Assembly (NCBI GenBank): GCA_018398585.1
Contig: JAGTTD010000001.1
Location: forward strand, 14,014,501-14,078,500
Direction of reading: 5' to 3'
Source of the DNA: Simmondsia chinensis
Lineage: Eukaryota; Streptophyta; Magnoliopsida; Caryophyllales; Simmondsiaceae
Length of the DNA: 64,000 nt
Part shown: positions 1 to 10,710 of the stretch, in pieces
Numbering within the stretch: position 1 is the stretch's first letter
Layout of the letters: each line of letters opens with the position of its first letter
Notes under the pieces: model-generated
The model's database searches: none
Told to the model about the DNA's origin: nothing
The model's input: only the letters and a program-made list of their open reading frames with translations
Position numbers and translations under genes: made by a program

Positions 1-1039
1 TCAATTTAAATAATTTAAACTGAAAACTTAAGCAGTCTAATTACTATTAATTCATTGATGATTTAAACAATTTAAATCATTACCTTAAACAATCTTTTCT
101 TCTTAATAAAATCTCTATTTTATTAAATCACAAATCTATTTATTTTGAATTTATTATACCTATTCAAGTATATTATAAATGTAATCAAAAGCTGGTTCTT
201 ATACCAATTATTGGGACGGATTTCAAAACTTTTTCCTAATTTAATTAAATTAACGTAGCAGAAAGGTTTTAAATTCTTAATTTTAAACCTAATGTTGATT
301 TAAAATTCTTAATTTTAAATCTGCAGGTTTAAATTCCTAACTTAAATATACAGGTCTCTACTCTAATACATTCATAACAATAACATGAACTTAAAACAAG
401 CATAATTAAAAAAAAAATTATAAATAAATAGAAAAGCGAAAACTAAAAAAGAAGGAAAGAAAGACATACTCGGAATAGATCCAAAAATAAAGAATACCAG
501 AAAGATAAACTCCGAGAATGCCGAGGAAAACGAGACCCGGTGGCCTTTTGCGCAATGACCTCAAATCGCCCAGAGAGTGGGCTCCGAAAAATATTTCACT
601 TGAGGAAAGAAAAATTTCATGAGAAATTTTTCTCTTCCACTAGGTCTTCAAAAGTCAACAGTTCCAAAAACCTTTAATTTTTAATTCTAAATAGAATACC
701 AAACCTTGAAATAGGTACCTCTATGTATAGTACGTTACCCGAGCAAAAAAAATAACAAATTCTCGATGTGGGATTCGCTGATTTAATACAATAACGCGTC
801 GTTTCAATTAAAAATATCCAAAAATGCACCGTTTCAAAGGCTGGCTTATTCGTGTGCTGCCGCCAATAAAATGCTGCCACATGGCAGCTCACGATTAGTC
901 CGTGCGCGCAGACACGGGTCGCCACAGGGGACGTACGTGTCACGCTCTGGTTTGTCCGATTCCAAACGTGCGGATCGTGACCTGCTTTTCCGATTTTTAT
1001 TATTTTTTTTCTTTACTTTTTTTCCCACATGTAAAAATT
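1..1039. other. AT-rich intergenic DNA with a GC-richer island
   Basis: No convincing gene is seen. The first 430 bases are AT-rich. A GC-richer stretch at about 770-990, read on the minus strand, contains TCCCACATCG-like sequence (complement near 773-786), a motif often seen in plant LTRs, so this may be an extension of the LTR-like remnant to the right. Short open frames here have no recognisable domain. Confidence 0.4.
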
Positions 1040-2229
1040 CATCTTATGAATTTTAATTTTCAAAATTATTTTATTTTATAATTTTTAATTTTGTTCATCT
1101 CATGAATAAGGTTTGACAAAATTAAATTTATTCATCTCAAGAATAAATAATTCATCTCATGAATTCTTTAATATTTTTTGATGGCAATGAATACAGAAGC
1201 TTGCACAGTGACCTCAAGGACAATTTAAATCTAGCCCCAAATGGGTTAAAGTAACCATCTCATTATATAATTTAATTACCATTTAATGGGTCTTAATTCA
1301 ACTATATGAATCCCACTGCACTCTAGACTTAAACAGTTTATTCGATATCTCTCAAATAAACTGTATTGATGAAAACAACCCCTCCACTAGATGTCCATGA
1401 CAAAGAATAATTATAACCACTACCATTATTCTTCTCACAGCTTCTCCATTAGTTACCGACTCGCCCTTTACTGAATAATTCATTTATATTTGGACATATT
1501 CACAGTATAAATTTCAAATGTCAAAACACTTGGAACACTTTGACCAAAGTTTTCGAACCATTCAAATATTTGCGAATCAACTAAGGGGACATCTATATCT
1601 CATAAGAGACTGGAGATTCCCTATTGAATACCTGAACCTTATCACACTTCATGCCGCTACCCAGTGTACGTGGGATTTCAGTCATTCGTTTAGACCTTAC
1701 TTATAGTACACCAAAGTGACTAACGCTCCATGCACAAGTCCAGAATACTCTCAAGATTTAAAGTCGCCATTCAAATAGTACAACATGAATTATTCATCTC
1801 TGATAGTAGTCTAGAAACAAGCAACTCACATGGTCCAACTGAATGCATCAATCTTATTAAACACACCAACATAACACTTTTGGATCACTATTTACATGAC
1901 CAAGACAAGTCATCTAAAGTGTCACATCATAGTCTTAGCATACAAGTGGTTCAAACTTGTCTTTGACTACGAGTTTTTCAAACAACAATCCATACCATTT
2001 GTTCCAAATCTATCTGTGGGTTAATATCATAAACCATTTAGAATAAACATGTAAATTATAGTCTAAGGACTACATCCATCTCATGGATGTTACCAAAAAG
2101 AAAATCAAATGCAGCATAAATGCTCACTTATATAAATTTAACAAGGAAACCCCTGGAACTTCAATTTTATTCATAAATAAAATAATATTTACAGGACAAA
2201 TTTAAATTTTTAGGACACCATTCCTAACA
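1040..2229 (-). mobile_element. Probable LTR remnant (Copia-like), minus orientation
   Basis: On the minus strand the segment begins TGTTAGGAATGGTGTCC at 2229, the form of a plant Copia LTR 5' end, and runs through about 1 kb without coding capacity to a TATA-like TTATATAATG (complement near 1262-1272). No matching second LTR, primer site or polyprotein is in the window, so it is a solo LTR or a truncated piece. The 3' boundary of the LTR is not determined. A short motif TTCATCTCATGAAT recurs near 1039-1165. Confidence 0.35.
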
Positions 2230-3177
2230 GAATAAACCCAAGAGTGTTTGATATCCAAATTAAAGTTAAAAGACCATAGTAAATAACAATTTATCCCAAT
2301 TTATTTATAGATTAAGTGACTCATTATGTCACGGCACTTAAACAACAATCACACAAAAAGTTATTAGAGTCAAACCAAGTTTTAGGATGGAATTCAATAT
2401 AAGTTCATTTTATTTCATTTATTTCTAAAATAAACTGGCTAATAAAATTTTTATCTTGTGGTAAAACTAAAAATTAAGCTCTCAATAGCAATTTTTTTAA
2501 TTTGAATGGCCAACGTTACTTTTCTGGTAAAAAGTCAAAAAAAAAAAAAGAAAAAAGAAATTAGGTCCTTATTATATTCCTTTGGATCTTTGTTTTTCTT
2601 TTAGCATAGGCATACTTTATATTTAGACAGATCTTTTTCAATCTCAGTTCATATATCAATTCTTTTGTATGAGAACAAATTATTTTACTTCATAGGGTTA
2701 AAAATATATAGTTTCTTCTTCAGAAAAGAGAAGTCATTTTCTTTCATGAAATAAAAAATATTTTGCATTGCAAACTTATGATATAGATCTCCCTTCATAC
2801 TCAATCTAGATATTAATGGAGCGCACCTTCTAGTTCAAAAGGGAAGATAGATTCAAAGACCTTTCTTTAATTCTCTTACTAAAACTAAGACAAATAAATA
2901 GAAAAAATTGAATCTTGGAACTCACTATAGAGTACAAGAGAAAATTTTCTATTCAATTGAATTCAGAGGGAGAAAGCTGAAAAACTAGGCTCGTTACAAC
3001 CCTATTTATAGCACTACACTCCGCCTTACTCTACAAGTCTACTCTAAATCTGATTTACAAATCCAAAGCCCAAATAAATTCTAAATGACAATCCTAATTA
3101 AGCCTAAACTCTAGAAACTAGAAGAAACAAGAAAAACATAATAAATGTAAAAAATAATCAAAAACTAAACCAAAATG
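2230..3177 (-). mobile_element. Old LTR-like remnant, interrupted by the next element
   Basis: On the minus strand a TATA box (GCTATAAATAGGG, complement near 3000-3012) is followed by a transcribed-leader-like segment, as in an LTR. The sequence continues after the inserted 3178-8219 element at about 8225-8370. No coding sequence or paired LTR is visible. It is probably the interrupted target of the Copia insertion. The stretch 2230-2800 is AT-rich with nothing recognisable. Confidence 0.25.
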
Positions 3178-3274
3178 TGTTGGTGTATTTTCAAAATAAG
3201 ATAGTAAGAATTGTGAATAAAGTGTTTAAAGTTGGTTCCAAAGTTTATTCTAAGTGCTTTAATATCTATTGGGA

Positions 3275-3414
3275 TGTGTGTCGACACACAGGGCTCGTGT
3301 GTCGACACACAATCCTACAGAACAGTGCTGTAGAGGTGTGTGTCGACACACAGAGCCCGTGTGTCGACACACAAACTTACAAAACACACGGTGCAGAGCT
3401 ATGTGTCGAGACAC
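3275..3414 (+). promoter_or_regulatory. Phased palindrome array in LTR U3
   Basis: Five copies of the palindrome TGTGTCGACACA or near-variants have centres at 282.5, 303.5, 344.5, 365.5 and 407.5 (add 3000), giving spacings of 21, 41, 21 and 42 bp. The last is imperfect (TGTGTCGAGACACA). The array ends about 100 bp upstream of the TATA box. Position and spacing suggest an enhancer of dimer-binding sites on one face of the helix; function is inference. Confidence 0.6.
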
Positions 3415-3509
3415 AGGACAATTTTTTAACTGATTTTCGAGCAATAACTTCCGGCTTTTGGCGCCTCTTTTAGAGGTGTGTTTTGGAACGTCTCTTTTCA
3501 CAATTTTTC

Positions 3510-3518
3510 TATATATAT
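3510..3518 (+). promoter_or_regulatory. TATA box of the 5' LTR
   Basis: The sequence TATATATAT preceding CCCTTTGG lies downstream of the palindrome array and is conserved in the 3' LTR. It is the only strong TATA motif in the LTR, so transcription probably starts around 3540. Confidence 0.6.
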
Positions 3519-3699
3519 CCCTTTGGTTTTTACTTGTTTGGATGATGAACATATAAAAAGTGAAGCACTTTAAGAATTGGGGATTTTGTTCTAGTGAAAA
3601 CATCTTTCTCATTTATCTCTTCTATCTCTCCTCATACATACTTTCTCCTTCATCCATTTTGGTTATCGTTGTATCCCCGAGATTATTTCCTATGCTGAA

Positions 3700-3804
3700 A
3701 TAAGTCTTAAGGAAAGTGTTCATACGCCTCGAAACCTGTAGATCTCTTAGTTACCCGTTGCTTGCGAATTTGCAAGTGTGTACCCCAACAATCTTAAGAC
3801 TTAT
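3700..3804 (+). promoter_or_regulatory. U5-leader stem in place of a tRNA primer site
   Basis: ATAAGTCTTAAG at 3700-3711 inside the LTR is exactly complementary to CTTAAGACTTAT at 3793-3804, which starts two bases after the LTR end. Four more pairs (TGAA at 3696-3699 with TTCA at 3806-3809) follow a one-base bulge. No TGG-type tRNA complement is present after the LTR. The equivalent site in the autonomous Copia pairs in the same way with two compensated changes. Confidence 0.55.
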
Positions 3805-3929
3805 ATTCATTAATTACAATGGCATTATCACTTTCCGTGATTTAATGGCGGACCATGTGAGTTTGGAGAAAATGATGAATGGAGAGAATTGGCATGACTT
3901 CTTGGATCTATCCTTGTACAAATGACTAT

Positions 3930-6689
3930 GGACCAAGGTATGTCATTTAATTTTTAAAATCACGAAATCGTGATGCACTAAGATGAATGAGAATTTGGGG
4001 TTTGTGCTTTATTCATGAGGCACGTGGTTAATTTGCATATGGTTTGATAACATAATTCAAGAATTCATGATGGTAGTCAAGTTGGGCATTTATAAGGATA
4101 ATAGAAAAATGCATTTATGCCTTTTGATTTGCATCCAATTAATGGAATCAAGTTGTGTTGTACTTTTGATTCAGGATAAAATGATGAAGTTCTATAATGC
4201 CTAAGAAGGAGTTGTTGATGCATTGTTGTTTATACATAAAAGTATATTTTCTTGTGGGGTTGAAATTTCAAAGATAAGAACTCCTAATTTTCAGTTTAGG
4301 CATTGTTTTGATATGTTATTGAAAAGTGAATAATATCCAAGATCTGAAAAGTAAACCCTTGAGATTGAGGAAAACAAGGCGTAGCCCAACCCGAGAAATG
4401 AAACGATCGGTCCCTCCGCTCCACCACAGACCTCTATTTGAAATCTAGACTCAAATTTGAAACACAACCCAGCAATTATATATCATAAATGTTGATCAAT
4501 GATGAGTATACATGTGAAGTCAAAATCGAATCAAGAAATCATGATAACTTTCAATTCAGGCACTATTTTGTTGTGGCTTGCATGATCAATTTAACAAAGT
4601 GCACTGGAATTAAATGGATAATAAATTAAATTATAAAGACATACTTGATATAAATTAGTATGCATTATTTGAGTATTAAAATATAAAAGAGAAAATCCTT
4701 ATTTAGCGTGGTTGTTGAAACCATGAGCTGAAACGATTCCAAAACTAGAAATAACAAGAATAAAATTGAATGCATGCTCTATTACAAATTGGTGATATAA
4801 AGATCCATGCACTTTGTGTAACCATGATCATAATTCATAAAGAATAATGATGGTTGAAATTTAGAATAAATTGTGCATTGTGTATAGTAAATTCATGTTT
4901 GTATGAATTTGTAAAATGAACAATAAATGTATTGAGAATTAATGCACGTATGTTCATAATTATGTGAGATGAGCCCATAATAGAAAATAACTATGGGAAT
5001 GTTGATGCGTTCCACTTTTACGGTTATAAATCCAATGTCATATGCGTATTGTTCACTAACGGAATTTATATTAGGGCATAATTTAGTGAATAATAGTGGA
5101 TTTGGAAAGTCATGAAAAGCAGTGTTTATATAATCGTGATTATGAAAGAAGTTTGTGTATAATCATGTATACATGTTAATGATGTTAAAATGTCAATGCA
5201 TGTTAGTTAATATAACTAATACTTGCATGAAAGTATGAGTGTAGACGTTAATGTGGATGTATGATTAATGCTTGTATGCATGTTGATACAACTATAGATG
5301 TTTGATTTCATTAAATTGAGGTTGATGCATAAATGCAGATGTGGTTATGAGGTCCACATGTACATGAACATAAACGTGATCATGATGCTTTACGGCTTTG
5401 TTATTTATGAAATAATTTTCGGTTGTTTGCTTGATAAATGAAAATGATGTGAATTTAAATGGAATTAGTAGATCATGAAATGTATGGTGTTTTTACATAT
5501 GTTGATCCCTAGCATGACTGATATAAAGAAATTAACATTAAAGTTCATGATTAAGAATGATGAGAGAAATTGTATAAAAGCACTTAGTAATGATGATTTA
5601 TAATTTCATAACTGACCACATATCTTCGATGGGTTTTCCGAAGTTATTGGATGTAATGTTCCAATGGAACCGGCATGCGTGTAAAAATTTCCTTTTATCT
5701 ATCATCATGATTAATGCAGTTGAAGTAAAGCTTACTTACATGTTAAGGGCATATGTATATGATGATTGAGTAGTTGGTTAAAATGAAGTGTATTTTATAC
5801 AATGCATTTTTAAATACTTAAATTGAGTGATAGATTCATGCAATTGTTGCATAGTGAATAAGATTATTGTGTGATGATATGTTCACATGTTGGGATGTTG
5901 TTAGTCATCAACATGACAAATTTAAGGAGTATGTAATACTGAATTCTGACGACTTTTATACTACCCATAAGGTTTGATGCATATAAATGGCATGTATATT
6001 CGTATGACTGAATTATGGGTGAAGTAAACATCCTAAGATATGAATGTACATGAGTACATAGTTAGTGACATCGAGCCTTTCATTGATCCTGAATGATGTA
6101 TTGTGATAACATGAATTAAAGTGTATTATTAGAATGATCATGTTTGAGGGTGTATTCCTGGAAAGACTTTAGAGCTTTGAAAGAGTAAAAGAGTGTAAAA
6201 AGAGAAGTCCTAGCAATTGGACTCGTATATTTCTAGAGGAATGTACTAGAAATAATATGAACGTTAAAGTTCAATATTGTTGTGTCATAGATTGTGATAC
6301 CATGACGAGACTATGTAGTCTAGTGATGTTGCCTTTTGAAAAGGTAGTTAATGAATCTGAAAAGTGCATATGGCAAGTTTAACAAATACGACGATTCATT
6401 GTATGTATGTATGTGATTACATGTTGAAATTTAGTATGAAAATTTAGAACCAACTGTAAGTGTTCCAATGGCATAATTGGATTAAAAAGGTTAAATGAAG
6501 CCTTTGTTATTAGATAGCTGAATGTGTATAACTAACTATGTAAGTAAAGGTAACTGACATGTGGTATATAAGGTACTGGAATGACCATATGTATATCCAA
6601 TAAGGAGAACTAGGCTTCTAAAAGCCAATAAATGTTGTAAGTCGTGGGGGTGTTGTTCCTTAAATTTCAAGAGACTAACATGTGTTATA
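3930..6689 (+). other. Non-coding spacer of the non-autonomous Copia
   Basis: This 2.7-kb interior has no open frame above about 60 codons. It is visibly enriched in ATG, CATG, TGAT and GTAT words (for example around 5150-5400 and 5700-6120), with recurrent stop codons. It does not resemble the gag-integrase-RT region of the autonomous element by eye. Its origin is unknown; it may be captured host DNA or highly decayed pol. Confidence 0.5.
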
Positions 6690-7013
6690 AATTCTATTGT
6701 GATTATAGAGTTTGTTGCTCTGATTTCTACTTATAAAGAAACAAAATGATTAAAGGGTCTTATGTTTAAGATCCCAGGGTGGTGCAAGCCAATATATACT
6801 ATTTCTATCCATTGTGATAGTAAGATGTGCTTGAATGTATAAGAGTGAGATGTATTACCGAAGTCTAGACACAACAGTGACAAATATTATTAGGTGAAAT
6901 AAGTCATGAAAGACTGAGTGATCACTATGGACTTTGAAAATGTAAGTCTAAAACTAGTGGATCACTTGTTTGAGAACATTGCTAGAGACTTGATAACTAA
7001 AGGGATGGTGTGA
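6690..7013 (+). pseudogene. Decayed Copia RNase H C-terminal remnant
   Basis: Short in-frame stretches match the end of the intact RNase H at 19960-20310: an EFVALIS..YKE segment near 6705 (intact copy EFIALASAAKE), an ISIHCDS-like segment near 6800 (intact copy SIHCDSQA), and an ITMDFENV...ARDLITKGMV-like end before the stop at 7011-7013. The frame is broken between them. It marks the piece of pol retained by the deletion derivative. Confidence 0.7.
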
Positions 7014-7606
7014 AACCTGTCATTTTAGTCATCCATGATAGGCCCTCAACTCGATACCTAGTATGACGTTAGGTCTCGGGTTCAATGAGTGAAACTTGTC
7101 ATCTATGTGACTGCAAGCACAAAAGATTTTTTTCATCCCGTGTGTGTAGTGCTTGGTAACCCGCGTCAGAGTTTCTAGAGGATGAGCCTATGATCTTAAT
7201 GGACCGGTTTTGTATTATTACTAAATGTCGTGTCACAGGGACATGATCAGTGGGATCCACCTTAGTGAGTGTGAAGTTTTGCCGCTTCAATGAGTGATTT
7301 TTGGCAAAGGGTTTGGCTCTGAAACACTCACGAAGGGTACAGGACACAAGGCTTCATAAGTGTCGATCGTGGGGGTGTAGGTTATGTACGGGAAGTACAC
7401 CTTGTGCGTGATAACATAGTCGGTTAGTCAAATGAGTTGTATGATTCAAAGCTTGGTCTACCATTTTTGATCCAATTAACTGTAACGGTGTCTTCACTAG
7501 CTAGGGGGTTCAATTGAGAGACACCCTCATTGATGTACAATAAGGCCTCCTTTAACTTAGAGACATTGTATGTGAGAATGATTGTATTTTGAAAATGGTG
7601 GGGGAA
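7014..7606 (+). other. Conserved 3' non-coding region and polypurine tract
   Basis: This region, between the RNase H remnant and the 3' LTR, matches 20314-20877 of the autonomous Copia over most of its length. Shared blocks include GATAGGCCCTCAAC, TAGGTCTCGGGTTCAATGAG, GTGACTGCAAGCAC and AACACTCACGAAGGGTACAG. It ends in the polypurine tract GAAAATGGTGGGGGAA at about 7591-7606. Conservation across the two families suggests a cis role in packaging or plus-strand priming. Confidence 0.65.
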
Positions 7607-8219
7607 TGTTGGTTTATTTTCAAAATAAGATAGTAAGAATTGTGAATGAAATGTTTAAAGTTGGTGCCAAAGTTTATTCTAAGTGTTTTAATATCTATTG
7701 GGATGTGTGTCAACACACAGGGCTCCCGTGTCGACACACAATCCTACAAAACAGTGCTGCAGAGGTGTGTGTCGACACACAAAGCCCGTGTGTCGACACA
7801 CAAACTTACAGAACGCACGGCGCATAGTTGTATGTCGACACATAGGATAGTTTTTTAACTGATTTTCGCACAATAACTTCCGGCTTTTGGTGCCTCTTTT
7901 AGAGGTGTGTTTTGGAACATCTCTTTTCACAATTTTTCTATATATATCCCTTTGGTTTTTACTTGTTTGGATGATGAACATATAAAAAGTGAAGCACTTT
8001 AAGAATTGGGGAAATTGTTCTAGTGAAAACATCATTCTCATTTGTCTCTTCTATATCTCCTCATACATACTTTCTTCTTCATCCATTTTGGTTATCGTTG
8101 TATCCCCGAGACTATTTCCTACGCTGAAATAAGTCTTAAGGAAAGTGTTCACACTCCTCGAAACCTGTAGATCTCTTAGTTACCTGTTGCTAGCGAATTT
8201 GCAAGTGTGTACCCCAACA
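7607..8219 (+). repeat. 3' LTR of the non-autonomous Copia
   Basis: The 613-bp LTR pairs with 3178-3790. Palindrome centres lie at 7711.5 (mutated CG to CA), 7732.5, 7773.5, 7794.5 and 7836.5, with spacing 21, 41, 21 and 42. It is followed by TSD AAATG at 8220-8224. Confidence 0.9.
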
Positions 8220-8457
8220 AAATGAATTGTCACTGCTGACCACCACTTCACTCGCCAACTCTTCATGCTTGCCTAATATCAGACTCACCCAGACAGTTGG
8301 CGGGTAACTCAATAAGCCCGAAACTCTGGTTGCACCAAATACAAGCTTATGTAAACAAACTAATTTGCTTAACTAGCTAGGAAAAAAAAAAATTTACATA
8401 TATGCTCTTTTTAAAATATTTTGTGAAGAAACTATTTTCAATGAAAATTTCCTCCAG

Positions 8458-8600
8458 CTCCACAAAGCTTTGAAATCGTTGCTGACATCCCAAACATTTA
8501 CACAAAAGGTATTCATGTGGACAACTTCTCCTACGAGGATGCCAAGGAGACTTTTTTATATAGCTCCCCTTCGGAAGATATTCACTACATGTTAGTCTCC
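8458..8600 (+). pseudogene. Exon-like fragment of unknown origin
   Basis: After an acceptor-like TTTCCTCCAG the plus strand reads an open segment whose translation includes EIVADIPNIYTKGIHVDNF and SYEDAKETF. Its composition is protein-like, and it ends near a donor-like AAGTACTC at about 8613. The open frame continues only into AT-rich DNA. I do not recognise the family. It could be a captured exon, a relic gene or chance. Confidence 0.2.
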
Positions 8601-8639
8601 CCAAAGGAGGAAGTACTCACATATTTTATTTTCTTAATT

Positions 8640-9413
8640 AAAATATTTTTAATATTTATAAAATATAAAATAAATTAAATTATTTAATATATTTTTAGTT
8701 AATTATAAATATTTATCATTCCTTTTATGTACTCTATTTTTATCACAGTACCCTGATACGTGAACTGCCAATATCTCATAGTTTTTATAGTAAAATAATT
8801 GTATCAATTTATGTCCTGTGTTATATGACTAAAAAAATTTAATTAAAGAGTTCTAATAATTAATAAAAGTATAATTTATATATAAATTAATTTAAATATT
8901 TAATGAATAGTTTAATTTAATTTATTTATTACAAAATATAAAAATATTTTACAACAAAAAAACTATGTATATCATGCAGTATGCATGCTTATGATGTACA
9001 TGCATGCATAATTAAAAATATTTTGCTTAAAGTATATAAATTTATATATTTAATTTAATTTAAAATTATAATAAATAATTTAAAATATTAAAATTATCAC
9101 AGAGGCTAATAGGGGAGAAGGATCAAAAGCAGTGGGCCTACTGCACAAAAACAGTATATATATATATATATATATATTATATATTAATTTTTTATAATGC
9201 TAGTACATTTATAACTAGCATGTAATAATTTTAAAAATTGTAATAAATTTTCAAATTAAAAATTAAAAAACACTTTTATATATATTAATTTTGGATATAA
9301 ATATATTTTAAATTTCTTATTATTTAATATATATTAAACATATAAATTAAATATATTTTATATGTATATATATATAAACTATGACAAATGGACAATTTAT
9401 GTATTAAAATTTT
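8640..9413. other. AT-rich DNA without genes
   Basis: Very AT-rich sequence with a TA microsatellite near 9157-9178 and repeated TATA/TTAAAT words. No open frame, repeat boundary or RNA gene is seen. Confidence 0.6.
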
Positions 9414-10366
9414 AGGTAAATTATAGAAATTCCTCATGATTGTTGTATCAATAACAGAAAATCTTCCTCACAAATAAAATCACTTATTAAACCCCCTCAC
9501 TTTTGAAAATTTATCACTTTGTCCCCAAATAACTCTTTTGACTATTTTGTCCCTCAAAATAAAATAATTAAGTATTTTATTTTATTTTTGGCTAGAATTT
9601 TATATTTTGAGAAAAAATAAGAATTTTTTATACTTTTAGAAAAAAGAGATTTTCTATATTTATAAAAATTATTATTTTAATTAATTATAGTAGTGACATT
9701 ATAATATGAACAAAAATATTGTATTTTATCTTATAATATTTTTTATGAAAATTCTAAAAATATTTTTTTATCATCTAAACTTATAATATCATTAGTATAA
9801 TTAATTAAAATAATTATATTTTTTATAAATTTAAAAAAATTTCCTTAATTCTATTGCAAAAATTATAAAATTTTACAATTTTTACAACAACAACAACAAC
9901 AAACCCAGTGTCTCGAAGGGCTCCCACCTACGTAGGGTCTGGGGGGGTAGATGTATGCAGCCTTCCCCCTTCAGGGGGCTACCCTGAAGAGAGGCTGTTT
10001 CCGTGGACCCCCAACCTGAGAAAGCAGGTCCGCCGCACAGAGCAAGTGACCTGGCAGCAGGAGTGTAACAAATGAGTAGGACACACACACGGCAAGCACA
10101 ACAATAAATATACAAACATAAAGCAAGCAACATCAGTATAAAATTTTACATTTTTTGCCTAATAATATAAAACTTTCTTGTAAAAATATAATTAACATTT
10201 AACCCCCTCACTTTTGAGGGCAAAATAATGAAAAAAAATAATAATAATAACATGGGGGTTATGCGATAAACTTTTAAAAGTGAGGGGGTTTTGTGAGTAC
10301 TTTTATTTGTGACGAGGATTTTCTATTTTTGAAGCAAAAGATATAGGAGTTTTTGTAATTTACCCT
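9414..10366. mobile_element. Non-autonomous TIR DNA transposon, RTE insert inside
   Basis: The left end AGGTAAATTATAGAAATTCC and the complement of the right end AGGGTAAATTACAAAAACTCC start inverted repeats of more than 110 bp. Both arms share AACCCCCTCACTTTT blocks (about 9493 and 10202; inverse near 10275). No transposase is encoded. The flanking duplication is poor, so the superfamily (Mutator-like or other) is open. A related single end lies at about 12547-12700. A truncated RTE LINE is inserted at 9886-10136. Confidence 0.6.
9886..10136 (-). mobile_element. 5'-truncated RTE LINE 3' end
   Basis: On the minus strand this 251-bp piece reads CTTGCTCTGTGCGGCGGACC, then GGAAACAGCCTCTC and a (TTG)n tail, matching the 3' terminus of the full-length RTE LINE at 36361-40508. 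Long TSDs sit at 9864-9885 and 10137-10158: 22 bp starting TATAAAATTTTACA, with two mismatches. Because homology extends upstream of the shared SINE tail into the LINE 3' UTR, truncation of a LINE is a better fit than a tRNA-derived SINE. Confidence 0.75.
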
Positions 10367-10505
10367 CAAATTATTTCATATATAATATAAAATTCTAATA
10401 AATTTATACATATATTAAATATGCAATATATGTATGTTATATATGCATGCATATTAAAAATTAAGTGTCATGTAAACACTATTTGTATAATATTTTAAAA
10501 TTTTA

Positions 10506-10539
<34 letters not shown>

Positions 10540-10540
<1 letters not shown>

Positions 10541-10665
10541 ACAACAACAACAACAACAGACCCAGTGCCTCCAAGGGCTCCCGCATAAGCAGGGTCTAAG
10601 GGAGGTAGATGTACGCAACAGGGCTACCCTGAAGAGAGGTTGTTTCCGAGGACCCCCAACCTGAG
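10540..10665 (-). mobile_element. RTE LINE / TTG-tailed SINE 3' end
   Basis: The complement runs from TCAGGTTGGGGGTCC through CGGAAACAACCTCTC to CACTGGGTCTG and (TTG)n. It sits between TA/CA microsatellites at 10506-10540 and 10676-10698, so TSDs cannot be resolved. No head module is present. Confidence 0.65.
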
Positions 10666-10666
10666 A

Positions 10667-10703
<37 letters not shown>

Positions 10704-10710
10704 TTATTAT

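Larger units (their letters stand above)
3178..3790 (+). repeat. 5' LTR of the non-autonomous Copia
   Basis: The 613-bp LTR carries in order: start TGTTGGTGTATTTTC; a palindrome array at 3275-3414; a TATA box CTATATATATCC at 3509-3520; an R-U5 segment with GTATCCCCGAG near 3670; the stem half ATAAGTCTTAAG at 3700-3711; and end CCCCAACA. It is nearly identical to the 3' LTR at 7607-8219, with scattered point differences such as a lost CpG in the first palindrome of the 3' copy, so the insertion is not extremely recent. Confidence 0.9.
3178..8219 (+). mobile_element. Non-autonomous Copia-related LTR retrotransposon (LARD-like)
   Basis: Two 613-bp direct repeats starting TGTTGG and ending CAACA (3178-3790 and 7607-8219) bound a 3.8-kb interior. 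A perfect 5-bp TSD, AAATG, lies at 3173-3177 and 8220-8224. The interior has no long open frame. Its edges match the autonomous Copia at 15614-21692: a gag-start-like ATGGC near 3822, a decayed RNase H end at 6690-7013, a long shared 3' noncoding region and the same polypurine tract. This makes it a deletion/substitution derivative that would have to borrow Gag and Pol. LTR starts, R-U5 and the sequence just after the 5' LTR also resemble the autonomous family. Confidence 0.9.

Noticed and set aside
3177..3473. Cys/His-rich proteins with CVDTQ or VCRHT repeats encoded in the LTRs on both strands
   Set aside because: They are translations of the GTGTGTCGACACAC palindromes, open on both strands because the spacing is a multiple of three. 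They lie in the LTR promoter region and have no start context or domain.
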